From Bombyx mori (Eukaryota > Arthropoda > Insecta > Lepidoptera > Bombycidae): DNA of 64,000 nucleotides. The notes under the pieces are model-generated. The model did no database searches and had not been told where the DNA came from. It saw nothing but the letters and a program-made list of their open reading frames with translations. Shown here one piece after another: positions 21,737 to 34,664 of this stretch (positions are counted from its first letter, which is position 1; each line of letters opens with the position of its first letter). The stretch covers positions 4,836,001 through 4,900,000 of the forward strand of contig NC_085124.1 in the NCBI RefSeq assembly GCF_030269925.1, read 5' to 3'. The position numbers were made by a program, and so were the translations under genes.

Positions 21737-22465
21737 ATCCAATTTATCATATTTACACATTTATGACCGTAATACTGGTCAACTTTTAGCTCGTCAAGGA
21801 TGTAAATGTTCGTCCGGAAGGTCGACCAAGTGACCCGCAACATTACTAGGAAACTTGGCAATTATTTTTCAGCTTAGTCGCGTTGACGATCCAATTAATC
21901 TATTAGTACCACAACGTGACGTATTGCGTGTCCTATTTATGGTATAAGGTGGAAATATTAATTGCATTTTGAGAATGGCTACCCTTTAAATCAGTAATGC
22001 ACAGATGTGACATAAAACTGCTTTGAATAAAAATCATTTGAGGAACTGTTAGGGTTTGCTCAAAATCTCCCTACATATTTGAGGAAACTTATACCGATAT
22101 TGAAAACCATCTTTACGTTTCACACAAAGCCGTTTATTAAAGACCACACACTCATCCCGCATATCATCCGCGGAGTTCAATAGCGCTTTTTTTTTATTTA
22201 AAATAAGTCCTTAAAAAACTCTGCCACCCTAGAAGCCAAATGGCCCAGAATTTGTTTAAATTGTCACGTACAGACACCGCGTGGTTACACAATCCCCGAC
22301 CGGCGGTACTCAAAGTTTTAAAGAGATAAAATTTTAGTATGACATTTTTTGTTGGTTGCTAAACAAAAAAAAGTAATAATTAATTGAGCAATTATTTGTA
22401 CTTGATTTTAATTAATCTTTGGTATGCAAAGAAGTATAGTTCAAGATTAATATCTAAATTATAAT
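21737..22465. other. unassigned DNA
   Basis: No recognised element or gene. Confidence 0.4.
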
Positions 22466-22585
22466 CTAAGGGGATGGGTGAGCCATCTCACGGCTCCGAT
22501 GATGTTAAGTGTTAATAGTAATCTATAAACACCATGACCTGAATGTTATCACCCCCCTTGAAATGTGACTTTAAGCCTCATTTAT
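22466..22585 (-). repeat. degenerate SINE-A fragment
   Basis: GGGTGAGCCATCTCACGGCT, GATGTTAAGTG and AATCTATAAACACCATGACC follow the family order with heavy divergence and a lost 5' half. Confidence 0.5.
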
Positions 22586-22619
22586 GTATTAGTTATAATA
22601 TTTTTTTCTCCTATATAAT

Positions 22620-22785
22620 AGCTACCAGCTGGTAGCCAGGGCTATTCCAGATTCACGTGGACTGACAGGTAAGCTTACGGGCTCAACTGAGAGAATTTGC
22701 TAACACTAGCCCTAGCAAGAGCAGTGCTTCGTAAAATCTACCACCGCATCGGAATCGCGACCCCCTGAGAAGATCGTTTTAATAT
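22620..22785 (-). repeat. SINE-C fragment
   Basis: Complement of the core: GCTCAACTGAGAGAATTTGC, CCCTAGCAAGAGCAGTGCTT, CTGAGAAGATCG. The left part duplicates AGCTACCAGCTGGTAGCCAG, an imperfect palindrome. Confidence 0.7.
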
Positions 22786-23569
22786 CGGTCCCATCCTACG
22801 AACCGAACCGATAGCATGACGGTTTCGAGGCCAAACCTACATTTAAGAACCGCTGACCTAGACACATGCTGTAAGGGTTAAAAATGCATCGTAGTCACAC
22901 AAAAAAAACTTCACCATACAGATATCGGATTTTAAATTTTAAAATGTGCTTTGTATTGAACGGGGTTCGGAAATCGATTGGTAGCGTAGCGACAAAGGGT
23001 TAACCATTAATAATAATAAAATGAATGCGCTGAGCTGTTGCACAGTAAAATGTTTTAGCTAAGAATAATGCTGTCGCTATGTGAATTAGCTATTTTTTAG
23101 CGCGGATTAGCTACGCGAATCAGCTGTTTTCAAACGTGAATTATTTGAATTACCTCTTTTATTGAATTCAATTAACGTTCTAAATTATTTATATAAATTT
23201 TAAAACTTGAGCAGTTTTGCGATTCGCATAGCTATTATTAAAATTGAGAATAAAACCAATATTTGTTTGATTTTAATTCATTGCGCTACGTATTTGTTTA
23301 CGAATTCCCAAAAATTCGAATTGGTAATCCAAATTGTTCAACAACCACCAATCCAAAAAAAAAAAAACAATTAATTTTCATTTAATATTTTGCACGGTTG
23401 GAGCACTGCGATTTTTGTGGACAATAATTTTACAATTAAAATATTTATGTTCATCATGCATTTAAAGCTTTAGTGTGCAGAATGAAAACATGTTATAAAT
23501 AGATAAAATAAGATTTAAAATAGCTATCAGGGATCCTCCAACATAGAAACAGTTAGGAGCGGAACTCCA
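22786..23569. other. unassigned AT-rich DNA
   Basis: Some local TTAGC/GAATTA repetition at 23050-23160 (TAGCTATTTTTTAGCGCGGA, TAGCTACGCGAATCAGCTG) but no recognised element. Confidence 0.4.
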
Positions 23570-23655
23570 AGGCAGAAACAGCTACCAGTTACCAGTGAAT
23601 CAGCTACCAGTGAACTAGTTACCAGTTACTAGTAAAACAGTTACCGGTGAACCCT
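23570..23655. repeat. imperfect CAGTTACCAGTGAA tandem repeats
   Basis: About six variants of CAG(C/T)TACCAGT with GAA or AAA spacers in a row. Confidence 0.7.
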
Positions 23656-25320
23656 CCCTACAGTAGCCGAAATCCATCGAAACAGCCGTCTTCTACCGGC
23701 GCAAAAACAGACTACAGAAGTTTTACCCGACTCGGAAACAGACATACAGACCGGGTCGTATTATACATTTAGTGTAAATTTTGTGCAAATAATAGTTTAA
23801 GTACAACATGCCCAACCGCGTACCTAAATGCACTCCATACCGCCCACTGTGAGATAATTTTAGCACTGCGGGTAGTTGATGAACTCCAGCCGTGTTAAAA
23901 GAAAATGAAAGCCCGAACAAATCGTTAATTTGTGGTCAAAATAACTAGTGCTTCTTAATAAGAAAATGATAATTGTAATTCCCATTTTGTCTAGCACATT
24001 CATAAAGAAAGATTCCAAACTATAAACCTATATTTTATCTTATACATTTTTCGTGATCCTTACACATCACGCAAGAAATCCGAGTCACTGCTCTGGCGAC
24101 AACCCTGCATTCGATCCTTTCAATACTTTCCTTTCTATTCCACGTTACTATTTTACGTCGCAAATACATTGCGGCATTGCAAAAAACAATCTCTCAACAC
24201 AGAATACTAAAGCATCAATGTATGCAGTACCATATGATAGAGTAATCGTGGTTTCTATTCGTGAGGATTAGGGTCGCAAGTTCCTATTGTATCGAGGATT
24301 CTGAGACCATTAATCAGTCTGTGCCAGAATCATCAATATAACATTATAGAGGATACGTCCGAGTATTGGATTCGATATTCTATATATCGATTATTATGTA
24401 TCGATAATTCGGTTAGACGATCGCTTATTGTAGTAAGGCTGTTTATCATACGAAAAAAGTGTTATGTCACTGTATTGATGATATGCGTACTAGTTCATTG
24501 AAGGCTAACAATGAGTATATTAGAAATATTGAAATGAACTTGATATTATTTCTCTTGGCACTTTGGCTTACTGCCTGTCTCACATCGAAAATATTTAGAG
24601 AAAATAACTTTCATCATTAAACAATAATATATGGAATTAACATAATAGGCAATGCTGCAAAATTAATACACCGTGTTTTATTTATTTCAGATAAATTATA
24701 TCTCGGAAGCAGAAACTGTGGAAGATTGACATAGATTTTAACGAACAGTTCATTTTCCACATGGTATCATCAGATTATCTGAGTTGTCATGACCCGTCCG
24801 GTGCGCACAATCTTTGCGGTGTAACGTCCTATGGGAAATCACGTGGGAGGCTGATACTAGCGGCAGTCAACGGGTTACAAATATTTAGACTTTACGCTTT
24901 TTTTTCTGTAGTTGGTTGTACAATCTCAATTGGTATTAATGCTTACACACAATCGGTGGCGAATGGCGACAAATAGCACACAACGTGAATGCATAGAGGA
25001 TGGAAATCGAACCAGGAGTTGGAGTCCGAAAAGATAGAATAGAAACATAGAATAAAGTATCAAAACGCTTAGGTGCGATACTGCGCGACCCCCTTCACTG
25101 TACTACTGACCGACATTGCTACAATTAGAGAAGGAATAAGATGAGGAGTATACCAGTTATGTTGTCTGTCTAACGCACACTCTTCAAGCTATAGCTTGTC
25201 TACAGATAGAACTTGTGGGTGTTCATGTACCCGGAGGCTGACTTATTATTATTTATTATTATTATTTTTATTTAAAATCTTATGAATTACACAATATTTA
25301 AAGATACAATTAAAAAAAAA
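23656..25320. other. 1.7 kb without recognised features
   Basis: Open frames at 24053-24271 and 24761-24976 lack domains or splice support. No repeat family matched by eye. Confidence 0.4.
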
Positions 25321-25552
25321 CACTTTTTTTTTTATTGCTTAGATGGGTGGACGAGCTCACAGCCCACCTGGTGTTAAGTGCTTACTGGAGCCCATAGACA
25401 TCTACAACGTAGACGCGCCACCCACCTTGAGATACAAGTTCTAAAGTCTCAGTATAGTTACAACGGCTGCCCCACCCTTCAAACCGAAACGCATTACTGC
25501 TTCACGGCAGAAATAGGCAGGGCGGTGGTGCCTATCCGCGCGGACTCACAAT
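25321..25552 (-). repeat. SINE-A copy
   Basis: Well conserved from the complemented tail to GCGCGGACTCACAA, lacking the last 20 bases before the usual 5' boundary. Confidence 0.85.
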
Positions 25553-25726
25553 ATATAAAAATAGATTGCCGCTGATGGCGGTGTCTACGACATAAGCGAC
25601 CAGTAGGACTCTCACTCTGGAGGTTTCTTATATTATTAATAATAATTATTAAACCACGAGAGGTCACCAAGGACAATATCTATTGTATAATTAGAAAGCA
25701 TCCATGTAAAAGACATTCTACAGCCT

Positions 25727-25805
25727 AATCATCATCATCCGTCCACGGGCGTCCACCCAGAGCACTCAAAGGTCCACCTCGTGGGATAGTCACCCATCTT
25801 GCGTC
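25727..25805 (-). repeat. possible LINE 3' end with (GAT)n tail
   Basis: Complement ends GGACGGATGATGATGATTAG. Simple tail resembles those of the RTE-like fragments; no duplication found. Confidence 0.3.
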
Positions 25806-26065
25806 TTATATATTTCATAATAATGTCATTTTGAAATTAATAGAGATTTTATAGAATAGAAACTTCGAGTTCTCATCATATTTATTGAGTTTTACATAAT
25901 TTTGATTAGTAATTTACCAATGTGCTAATTAGATAATCGCTAAATTTTCGGTGACCAATTCAAAGGCCTTTAAACTTGACCTATTGACTTCTAAAATTTT
26001 ATTGTTTGAATCATAACTAAAAGTTAGCATATTTTTAAGAATTATATGATGTTGCAATAAAATTT

Positions 26066-26195
26066 GTAGGCAGCGGCTTGGCTCTGCCCCTGGCATTGCT
26101 GAAGTCCTTGGGCGACGGTAACCACTCACCATCCGGTGGGCCGTATGCTCGTCTGCCTAAAAGGGCAATAAAAAAAAAACACACACACACACACA
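26066..26195 (+). repeat. LINE-B 3' tail followed by (CA)n
   Basis: GTAGGCAGCGGCTTGGCTCT to AAAGGGCAATAAAAAAAAAA, then an uninterrupted CA tract at 26180-26194. Confidence 0.85.
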
Positions 26196-27327
26196 TAATA
26201 CTTTCTGTTAAATTTGTGTTCCGTTAAAAAACAGTTATGGTTGCGCAAGCAGATGTCGCATCAGGTGCTAAGCCACCTTGTTAACCTAATCCGATCCCGT
26301 AGTTTTTCCCACACGTATCGCAAAAGGGTTAAAAGGCCCATTGTAAGGAGATATCTAATTTCCTTGAAAGCAAAATTGGCGTAACATTGCCTTGCGTACT
26401 TTTTTATTTTATTTTTTTCCATACCGCTAACCCTATACCGTTCGTATTGTTGTTTTTTTTTCTTTCATTTCGAAGCGCAAAGAAAAGGCGGTTAGTTTAT
26501 ATCCGGTCTCTTTTGACATTTGAAGGGTCGATATGTTCTCAATGAGAATTAATTATTTGAAGTGGGATTTTGTACTTGAGTTCTGACGTGAATAGTGGGC
26601 GGTGGATAGTTTTAATCGAATGGAACTATGCAGTGATTTATTTTTTTAAGTTTACTGTATTTTTTTTTGGGGTTTTAATCTTAATGAATATAACAAGCAA
26701 GAAAATTGAGTTAGAAATTTGCAAAAACTTACTCGTTTCCCAATTTTGTATGCAACGACTCCGAAAAATGTTAGCAAGCCTCTATTCATCTCGACGCGAC
26801 TTTGTTTGATATTAAACTATCGTAACATAAAAACTGATCATAAAACATTTTCGCTATTAAAATTAATAATTTCAATTTCTAAGGATAATAATCATTAATT
26901 TTTACACTTCATCGGTCGACGTGGGATCGGATGACGTTACAAAAGCCGTATTAAAAAAAAATTATGAAAAGAAATAATTTCACGCGAATCAAGAAGCATC
27001 TGCCGTCTTCTGTCATTTGTCTTACATTGATTACCCTTTTGATTTTCGGGGCTCTATCGACCCGCGGCGGATGTGAAAGGGTTCGTCTTTGTCTGGATAC
27101 AGTTATTACGGCGTCCCACCAGGTGGATAGGGTTAAGTTAAGACGTTCTCACGAGATAGCGGAATGCAACTTTTGCGCGAGGGTTAATGCGACTCTTTTG
27201 TAATGAAGTACTGTTAGGTGAATCGTTATTGAAGTATTACGATGTCATGATTTAGGGAGGATGTTTTAGGAACGATATACTTTAATCTACATTACGGCTT
27301 CTGTAATTATTACAAGTTGGTGATCTA
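26196..27327. other. unassigned DNA
   Basis: The frame 26964-27203 starts with a basic then hydrophobic stretch (VICLTLITLLIFGAL) that could mimic a signal peptide, but nothing else supports a gene. Confidence 0.35.
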
Positions 27328-27424
27328 GTCCCTATACGTCAACTTATAGTACCTATACGTCAACTTATAGTACATATACGTCAACTTATAGTACCTATAC
27401 CTCAAAGTACCTATACGTCAACTT
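27328..27424. repeat. 21-bp minisatellite
   Basis: Unit GTACCTATACGTCAACTTAT plus A: three near-identical 21-bp units, one shortened to 16 bp, and a final partial unit of 18 bp. Confidence 0.93.
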
Positions 27425-27462
27425 GTCTAGTAACCTGTATTTCTTATTTGTTTTCATTACAA

Positions 27463-27534
27463 CTGTTGGCAGACGGTAAGTGGTCGCCATTAGCCAAGTC
27501 GCTGTCTACCATATTCCACAGAAATTCGACTTCC
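27463..27534 (-). repeat. LINE-B fragment
   Basis: GGCAGACGGTAAGTGGTCGC and GCCAAGTCGCTGTCTACCAT are the complemented tail with a deletion. The short LINE insertion that follows sits just beyond it. Confidence 0.5.
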
Positions 27535-27723
27535 ATTATCAACAACTGGATGGTTAGATGGCGTAGAGCACGACCTCGGAGTTATCGGTGTCAGGAACTG
27601 GAAGGAGAAAGCTCTGAACAGAACAGTCTGGAGAGACATCAGTATGTCCATCAGTAGGCCTTAGCCTGGCCACTGGGCCAGTATGGGCTGTAAGGCCTCA
27701 GATGATGATGATTATCAACAACT
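27535..27723 (+). pseudogene. short LINE 3' end with 13-bp target duplication
   Basis: ATTATCAACAACT occurs at 27535-27547 and 27711-27723. Between them are 163 bp reading DLGVIGVRNWKEKALNRTVW then RDISMSISRP and a stop, the typical end of RTE-like LINE polymerases, followed by untranslated DNA and a GATGATGATG tail. Confidence 0.8.
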
Positions 27724-27941
27724 ATCTTCGTGTAATGAAACTTAAGCGTACAGGATTGTACTTAATGAATATTACTAAATTGATGGGACATATTTTAACG
27801 AGTATGTTGGCTGCGATGTAGTCATGTCTTTCGGCTTAAATAACGGCACAGCCGCACTGTTATTCATGTTTTAATGTGTATTATAATAATAAATTTATTT
27901 ATTTCTCTCTTACAGGATTAAAGCACAAAACAATTCATCGG

Positions 27942-28055
27942 TATTTAGTGGCTTGGCTCTGCCCCTGGCATTGCTGAAGTCCATGGGCGACGGTAACCAC
28001 TCACCCTCATGTAGACGGTACGCTGAGCTGCCTACTAGCGCAATAGAAAAAAACA
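27942..28055 (+). repeat. LINE-B 3' tail
   Basis: GTGGCTTGGCTCTGCCCCTG to GCGCAATAGAAAAAAAC; the GGGCCGTATGCTCG block is altered. Confidence 0.75.
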
Positions 28056-29084
28056 ATTCTTCGATAAAATTTACAAAAAAAAATATGTGTTCGTTTTAGA
28101 ATAAACCTCTGAAAGAGCATTTATTGTATAGTGACAATACGGTTTCATGTTTAAAAGTGAGTGGATATATTAAATTAAACGTAAGTACATAATTGTTTTC
28201 AATTTCACATACAAAAACACAAATATTGAAGAACTTTTTTGACGCGGATTCCCGAGCAATTTGAACATAGAATTGGAGTTCGCTTTTTTTTCTGTATCGT
28301 TCGATATTACTGGCCAATAATAACAAACAAACGAGTATCATAAATCGAACTGTACATTCGATATTCAAAAGATATCCATAAAACGGTGTCTGTGTTCAGG
28401 TCATGCGGGGCTTTTATTCCGGTAGACGGAGCGAGGAAAAGTCGCGTCGGGCGTGCGTGAACAAATAAATGTAGAACGGACCAGTACGGTTTTAATGTTC
28501 GTGCCATAACTTAATAGTCTCTGAGAGACTTTTGTTATCAGAATGGATGTTCGAAACAACATGAAAACTTTAAAATCTTTAAATAATTTGGAGCTCAATC
28601 AGCATTATCTGATTTGTAGTAAAATTATTTTAGATAATATTATGTAAATAAATTATATTATGATCATAAAACATCTTAATAATTAAAAAAGTATTTGATT
28701 TTTAATATCGAAACAAATTAATATTGAACATTAATTTTTTACACATGTAACATAGCATTGTCATTACATTACTATTTTGAGTGCAAAGTGTCTGGTCTGG
28801 TTAGTACTTGATCTGTGACGTAGTTCGGTATATTCGAGGACGAACAAACATGAGCATATTTTTTCTTTCACTACGTTATAACAATTTATGATAACTTATT
28901 TGTGAAGGTTCAGCAAACTGGATTGTACAAATAATATTGATACACCGATCGTTTCGTAAATTGTTTACTAAACAGTTATTGTAGGCATGTTCACGTATAA
29001 CTAAACTTACACGTGTACGTATACACATTGTAGTCAACGTTCTAATTTACACATGCATTTTTGTCAACTGTTTTTTTTTCGCTT
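28056..29084. other. unassigned AT-rich DNA
   Basis: Minus-strand frames at 28096-28598 overlap one another in different phases and show no domain. Confidence 0.4.
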
Positions 29085-29277
29085 CCCTTTCCATAGGCGG
29101 GTAGCCTACGAGGATATTTCAACTACGCCCGGATCGGTATGTCAGCTCACGGGCTCAGCTTCAGAGAATTGGCTAACAGTAGTCCTAGCAAGAGCAGTAC
29201 TTCGAAGAATCTACCACCGGATCGGAATCGCGACCCACTGAGAAGATCCGGCCAGAAACTCAGTGGGCTATTTTAAC
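29085..29277 (-). repeat. SINE-C copy, truncated
   Basis: From GTAGCCTACGAGGATATTTC (complement of the 3' hairpin region) to CTCAGTGGGCTA. Confidence 0.75.
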
Positions 29278-29491
29278 TGTATTACTTATTTTCTATTATG
29301 GAAATGAAGAGACACAATGAAAGGACACGTATATACGTGTGTAATATGATTATTATTTTTGAAAAGTCGAAATTTAGATTTCTATCACATGCGCGTAATT
29401 TTATGAAAACAGTTTGAATTTAGTAGATTATTTCAGTAAGGTTACGATTAATAGCTCGATGAAATAATTTTTGATTAGGATCTTAGATCTT

Positions 29492-29838
29492 TTTTTTATG
29501 ATTGAAGGATTACTAGTGGCCCTGAGGCCTTTCCAGTTTCACCAGGACAGGTGGGCGAGCAAAGGCTCAGCCAGGAGGGGTGGGATTTGCTAACAGCTGC
29601 CCGAGCGCCTCCGAAGGAGACCTAACAACTCAAGAGCAACTGCTTCACGAATGAATCTACTACCGGATTGGAATCGCGACCCGCTGAGAAGGTCCGGCGA
29701 GAAACTCAGCGGGCTGATGCATGGGTTAGGTTGCACGTTGACCTTTTTGTCGAGTTCGACGAGTACGGTTACCGGGGTCCCTAAGCCTGCTCCTATTGTT
29801 AGAGCTGATGGCATCTATCTTGGATCTCTAGGCTGATC
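29492..29838 (-). repeat. repeat-D copy, longest
   Basis: GGATTACTAGTGGCCCTGAG, AGCAAAGGCTCAGCCAGGAG, CTCAGCGGGCTGATGCATGG, GAGTTCGACGAGTACGGTTA, then GATGGCATCTATCTTGGATC. Defines the family with 3946-4330. Confidence 0.65.
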
Positions 29839-30661
29839 ACCTCTTTGAATTAGAATGCACGCTTTGCGGCAACAACGGACAGGATGGTGGTAGCTACGAA
29901 CGCAAGCTAAGCTCCACCTGTAAATAATTTCCAGATTGGTCGCGCGGTCTGGTAGTGAAAATACTTCATGTGCGTAGTATGTGGATTGCTGCTTTTTTCG
30001 TTAAGTCAGACGAAAGTAATGCGATAGTTATGGCAAGTTGTTTGCAAACCGACAAATGCTATTTACTGTGCCGAATTCGTCGGCCACTGGCGGTGTCACG
30101 TTGCGATCGTTAACCAAATATACCTAAATGCTTGTTTGCAGAGCGAGATTTCTGGCGATGACGTCACGACAGTAGAATTCGCTCGAAGTATACGCTCGAT
30201 AGAAATAGGTCGTAGGTTTATATATCATTTCGTTTATTGATTGTTAATGCCCTGATTACTAGTGAGGGGCTGAGCTAATTTTAAGTGAGTCGGTTGTAAT
30301 TTGAACTCACCTTTGACCCAAAGAAAAGTAAGCAATGAGTCTTGCCCTATTTTTTTGCTTAATTTTTTGTATAAAGAATACAAAAAATAAATAAATTAAT
30401 TTTACAATCCGCTTAGAGAAAAATAAAATAATATTACGTCGCAGCGTTAGAATTGAAGTGGCTTAATCCAAAATTCTTGTTTTTTTGTTGGGGAATGCTA
30501 AAAATGTAATCGAAGAACGTGTAGTTTTAAGGTATCCGCTTGATATAAAAGAGACGGAAAGAGTAAGTTTGTCCTTTTCTAGACTAAGCTTCTAGACTTT
30601 TCTAGGCTTATTTTTTTTTAAATATAGTATAAAACAATAGATGTTATGATAAATCAAAATT
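29839..30661. other. unassigned DNA
   Basis: Holds a TGACGTCA octamer at 30159-30166 just after an acceptor-like TTGTTTGCAG. No coding frame of note. Confidence 0.4.
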
Positions 30662-30870
30662 ATAATTTGCGTAATTACTGGTGGTAGGACCTCTTGTGAG
30701 TCCGCGCGGGTATGTACCACCACCGTGCCTATTTCTGCCGTGTAGCAGTAATACGTTTCGGTTTGAAGGGTAGGGCAGCCGTTGTAACTATACTTGAGAC
30801 TTTATAACTTATATCTCAAGGTGGGTGGCGCATTTACCTTGTAGATGTCTATGGGCTCCAGTAACCAGTA
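30662..30870 (+). repeat. SINE-A copy, 3' end lost
   Basis: Begins with the head-to-body linker ATAATTTGCGTAATTACTGG, so it extends a little beyond the common 5' boundary. It stops at GGGCTCCAGTAACCAG without tail. Confidence 0.82.
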
Positions 30871-32047
30871 ATTTTTTAGTTAAGCCACTTTAATTCTAAA
30901 GGTCCGACGTATAAACTATACTTTTGTAGGTATGCCCTTTAAATTAGTCGATTCTAAGAACGACTTCATAAAATATCTTTACTTTTAATATTTGCAGGAT
31001 TTACATGTGAAACGTCCAGATAGTTTGAGTTTCCCTTAGCTTCGCAATGTATACGAATAGGAAGCCATATTTCTCGCCGATATCCACCCTAGTTTCCGAA
31101 AAGAAGAGTAGATAATCTAACTTTTTCATACGCCCCTGGTCTAGTCGTAGTCCAATTTAAGTTGACCTTTCGTAGTTGCGAACTAAAACAAATTTCGGAA
31201 ACATGTGTATATGATTTGGGGTCGACATTGAATTGGCTGGTTGGACGGGGGCGTAGAGCTGGGAAACGACTGCAAATCATTACTGACAGTTGACCAAAAC
31301 GGGGTGTGCGCCCCCTAAAATATGTATGAGGCTAGGAAAGGCCTGTTATGGTGTCCGAATGTTGATAAGCCAAGTATTGGGGCGAGAGATTGGATGCCAA
31401 TAATAGGGGAGCCCGATTGGAATAAGGATTTGTCGCACGATTTTATGCCAGACGTAGGTAATCTTCTCGTAAATTTTCATTATCATAAATTTACTAGGGT
31501 CAGAAATGTATTTCTGATTTTATAACGTTAAGCATAAGGACTAATGAAAACTGCATAGTTGTATACCTACTAGAGGCCATGAAAACAATTGAGTTTTTTT
31601 TTTAACTTTAATTGCAGTAGGTACTATAGAGAAATCTTAATAGAAATCTTTGTAGCGTTGTGACCCGCCGATAATTTAAAGTTCTAGGTGCATCAATTCA
31701 AAGTTAGGATTTTTCTTACGTTGTGATCCTATCTGAAACAGAGAAATGAACAATACAGTAAACTTTAGATAGAGTCAGTCAGAAGATGTGACTGACTAGT
31801 GATTTGACTATTGCCGGAGTAAAATCAATTCAATCAGTCACAGACACTTGTGTTCGCCCAGCGGTGGTCAAAATACGACGATTAATCGTTCACCGCAAGA
31901 TTTCTAGACTCATTTATGTACTCGTATTAAATTTACTCAAATGTTTTGTGATTGATAGATTCCCTTGTAAAATGTAGAAAAATAACTGCTTCTAAATTTT
32001 ATCTATTTATAAAATTCAATATCGTTAACCGGCGGCCAAATTTCAAA
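30871..32047. other. unassigned DNA
   Basis: A GTGACTGACTAGTGATTTGA stretch near 31787 pairs loosely with neighbouring AGTCA motifs. Frames at 31089-31280 and 31322-31525 lack domains. Confidence 0.4.
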
Positions 32048-32670
32048 TCGTCGTGGCCTAAAGGTTAAGAGGCCCGGTGCACTCAGATCGAGCGAAGCCA
32101 CTATGCCGATGTTCAAATCCCGCAGATAGAACCATTTTTTGTAATGAAATCCATATACTCGACGCATCTTCACTAATTACTTTTACGAATAATTAATTAT
32201 GGTTTTAATTACATTAACATCGCTGTCGTTATGTTTGGTTTATGATAATAATGTAATAGTATTTTTTACTACACAATTAACTGATTGTTTTTTAACGAAA
32301 TACAATAAGTCAATATACTAAATGGCTGCTGGTAATCAAAACAATGTTATTGTCGTAATGCCCACCATCAGAATACCAGACGTGCTAAGGGCTCAGATTA
32401 TACTAATGTCGTGGTATAAAAATGAAACCCGCAATAAAAAATAATTTGCGTAATTACTGTCGATAGGGTATCTTGTGAGTAAGTGTCACTACCCTGCCTC
32501 TTTCGGGCGCGAAAGTCGTATTCAAGTTCTGTTCCTGTGAGGTCCTTTAATCACTTATCATCAGGTAGCTTGCTCGCCGGTCCGAGCAATATTTTTTTAT
32601 TGAGACTTCGATTTCTGTGCCTTAATGTAGGTGGTGGCCTTAAATTTTTCTATGGGCTATAGTAATCCAT
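32048..32670 (+). repeat. old SINE-A copy with tRNA-like head, interrupted
   Basis: Head at 32052-32130: GTCGTGGCCTAAAGGTTAAG (box A-like) and GATGTTCAAATCCCGCAG (box B-like). The linker and degenerate body resume at about 32400 (TCGTGGTATAAAAATGAAAC, ATAATTTGCGTAATTACTG) and fade by 32670. About 190 bp in between is unrelated. Not a functional tRNA gene: no acceptor pairing and a SINE body behind it. Confidence 0.65.
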
Positions 32671-33393
32671 TTATCAGTTATACTTATGTATATATACACA
32701 TTATATACTCACTTATCGACTAGAATTTATCTCATTTTATACAGTTGATGTTAGTAGTACACGCAACGTGGGAAATCCTGGAGAATCCGGACACTAAATC
32801 AAAACAAACATCTATCTCCAGAGTCGTCATTGTTGCCACAATAAAGTGTCGTAATCCCCTTAAATCCGAGAAATGGGATTTAAAAAAAAAAAAAATGGGA
32901 CCCAAAAAAAATACGCTCATTGACTCCTGCAGAAATGTACAATAGGGTAACAAAAAATGGATTCGAACGACAGTAGCTGTGTAAACTGCCAAAAACACTA
33001 AATACACTTCAGAATTTTGAAGCATAATGTCGTATCTACTATTTACAAATTACGCATTTGTAACGTTCATTCTTTTTTTGTTTCTTGAAGTTTCGATCTG
33101 TATAATATATTAATAGATAGTTTGTAATAGTGTTTCATCATGTTAATATCTAGATATATTACATTGTTACACACTTCTTGGATCCTTCTTGGATTACAAC
33201 TTCATGGATAACCGAACTTACGCCTCTGATATCTAGATTATAAATTTGAGTAATATTTTCAATTTCATTTTAGAAACACTCATGATGAAGTTTTAACGTT
33301 AAAGCAGTCACGCTATGACTACATTCATTTTGATACACAAATCTAATATGTAGGTAAATATAATATCAAAAAGGCTCAATTTTGGAAACAACT
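32671..33393. other. unassigned DNA
   Basis: A 13-base A run lies at about 32881-32893; the complementary frames 32745-32945 and 32732-33025 have no domain. Confidence 0.4.
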
Positions 33394-33664
33394 GAGTCGA
33401 CTATTATCAAAGCCGGCAATCTGACTTTTGGATAATTATTGGTAAATCAGAAAAACAAATTATTGACTTTGTATTCCATTGGCAGTCACAAAACTCTTCG
33501 GGACGACATCTTACATAAATAACAGTAGTTAACCTTTATTTAATGCAGGTTTTGAACCGTATTCTTTGAAGGAGACGATTATATTCAAATCAATCTGTAT
33601 TGACATATTAATAACATTTTTTTGTCCAAATGCACAGATTGCCACCTTTGATAATAGACGACTC
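33394..33664 (-). mobile_element. MITE-2 copy 2
   Basis: Near-complete inverted copy of 14773-15048, with ends GAGTCGACTATTATCAAAGC and AGACGACTC. One internal CAGG/CCTG region is shortened. Confidence 0.8.
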
Positions 33665-34664
33665 AACTTACTGCGAGATAATATAGATCGAATATATAGT
33701 CCCTATACGCGTTCTGTAAACAAACAACATAATTACGAGAATTAAACAAACAAAGCACATTCGAAGTCAACAGCACAAATAACAACCGAACAAATGACCT
33801 CAAATTCCGTATCCATACGAACATAATTAGTGTTGTTCAAAATGAAATATCGCGTTGACTCTTTTACCCCAAAAACATGTCGAATTAACCCCATTTCCGC
33901 CGATGGGGCATTTTTTGCCGTCAATTGCCGGAATCGAAATTGTTTTCCCAATCACAAAGGAGCAATGCGGAATTTCGAGAGTTCTCATGACCCTAAAATT
34001 TCGCTATTTGGCTAATATTTATTGCCAAATCAATTAAACGGATAAACAAACTTTCAAAAAAAAAAACGTTAGATACTATTATTTGTTTCAATTATTTTTT
34101 GTTTACGCTACATCTCTATGACATGTGTTTTATTTATAACATGTGACTCAACAGACTTTTCATATCTTAATAGATATCTATATAATCGTATATATGTAAA
34201 TAGGATTTAACAATTTGCGAGATACGCAACTTAAGGATAACTTTATTCCACTATTATATGTACGGATATCAGAATTTTGTTGGAAATGAATAGCATGCTT
34301 AAAATACCCGTTATATGCAAAGACCCCATTATAAAACCGACAATAGAGTCCAACCCTTGCATAGATCACGTTTATTGTATTATTAATTTGAATGTTGCGA
34401 TTTTTGCGTACCTGAGTATATTACAATAGGCCGTGAAGCATTTGCGCGGTTTTGCATAGAGTTCTAATACCCTATTTTATTAAAACGAAGCAGATGCGCC
34501 AGATTAAATCAAACGTTAAATTTTGTTTCATAGATATACGCGGTTGAAAAGGTAAAACGGCTATTGCTGACATATCATATCATAGTAGAAGCTTAATCAA
34601 ATTTATCGAAGAGATTATTTTTGTTCTTAAAAAAAATACATTCTGCATACAACGATATTTATAA
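33665..34664. other. unassigned AT-rich DNA
   Basis: The two overlapping plus frames at 33830-34037 and their complement show no recognised protein. Confidence 0.4.

Noticed and set aside
21381..21833. Intact 150-residue gene
   Set aside because: It is a frameshifted LINE polymerase end continued into flanking DNA beyond the target duplication.
26964..27203. Small secreted protein
   Set aside because: Hydrophobic N-terminal stretch only; no cleavage site context, splice sites or homologous feature.
32052..32130. tRNA gene
   Set aside because: Box A and B-like motifs are present but there is no acceptor stem, and a SINE body follows.
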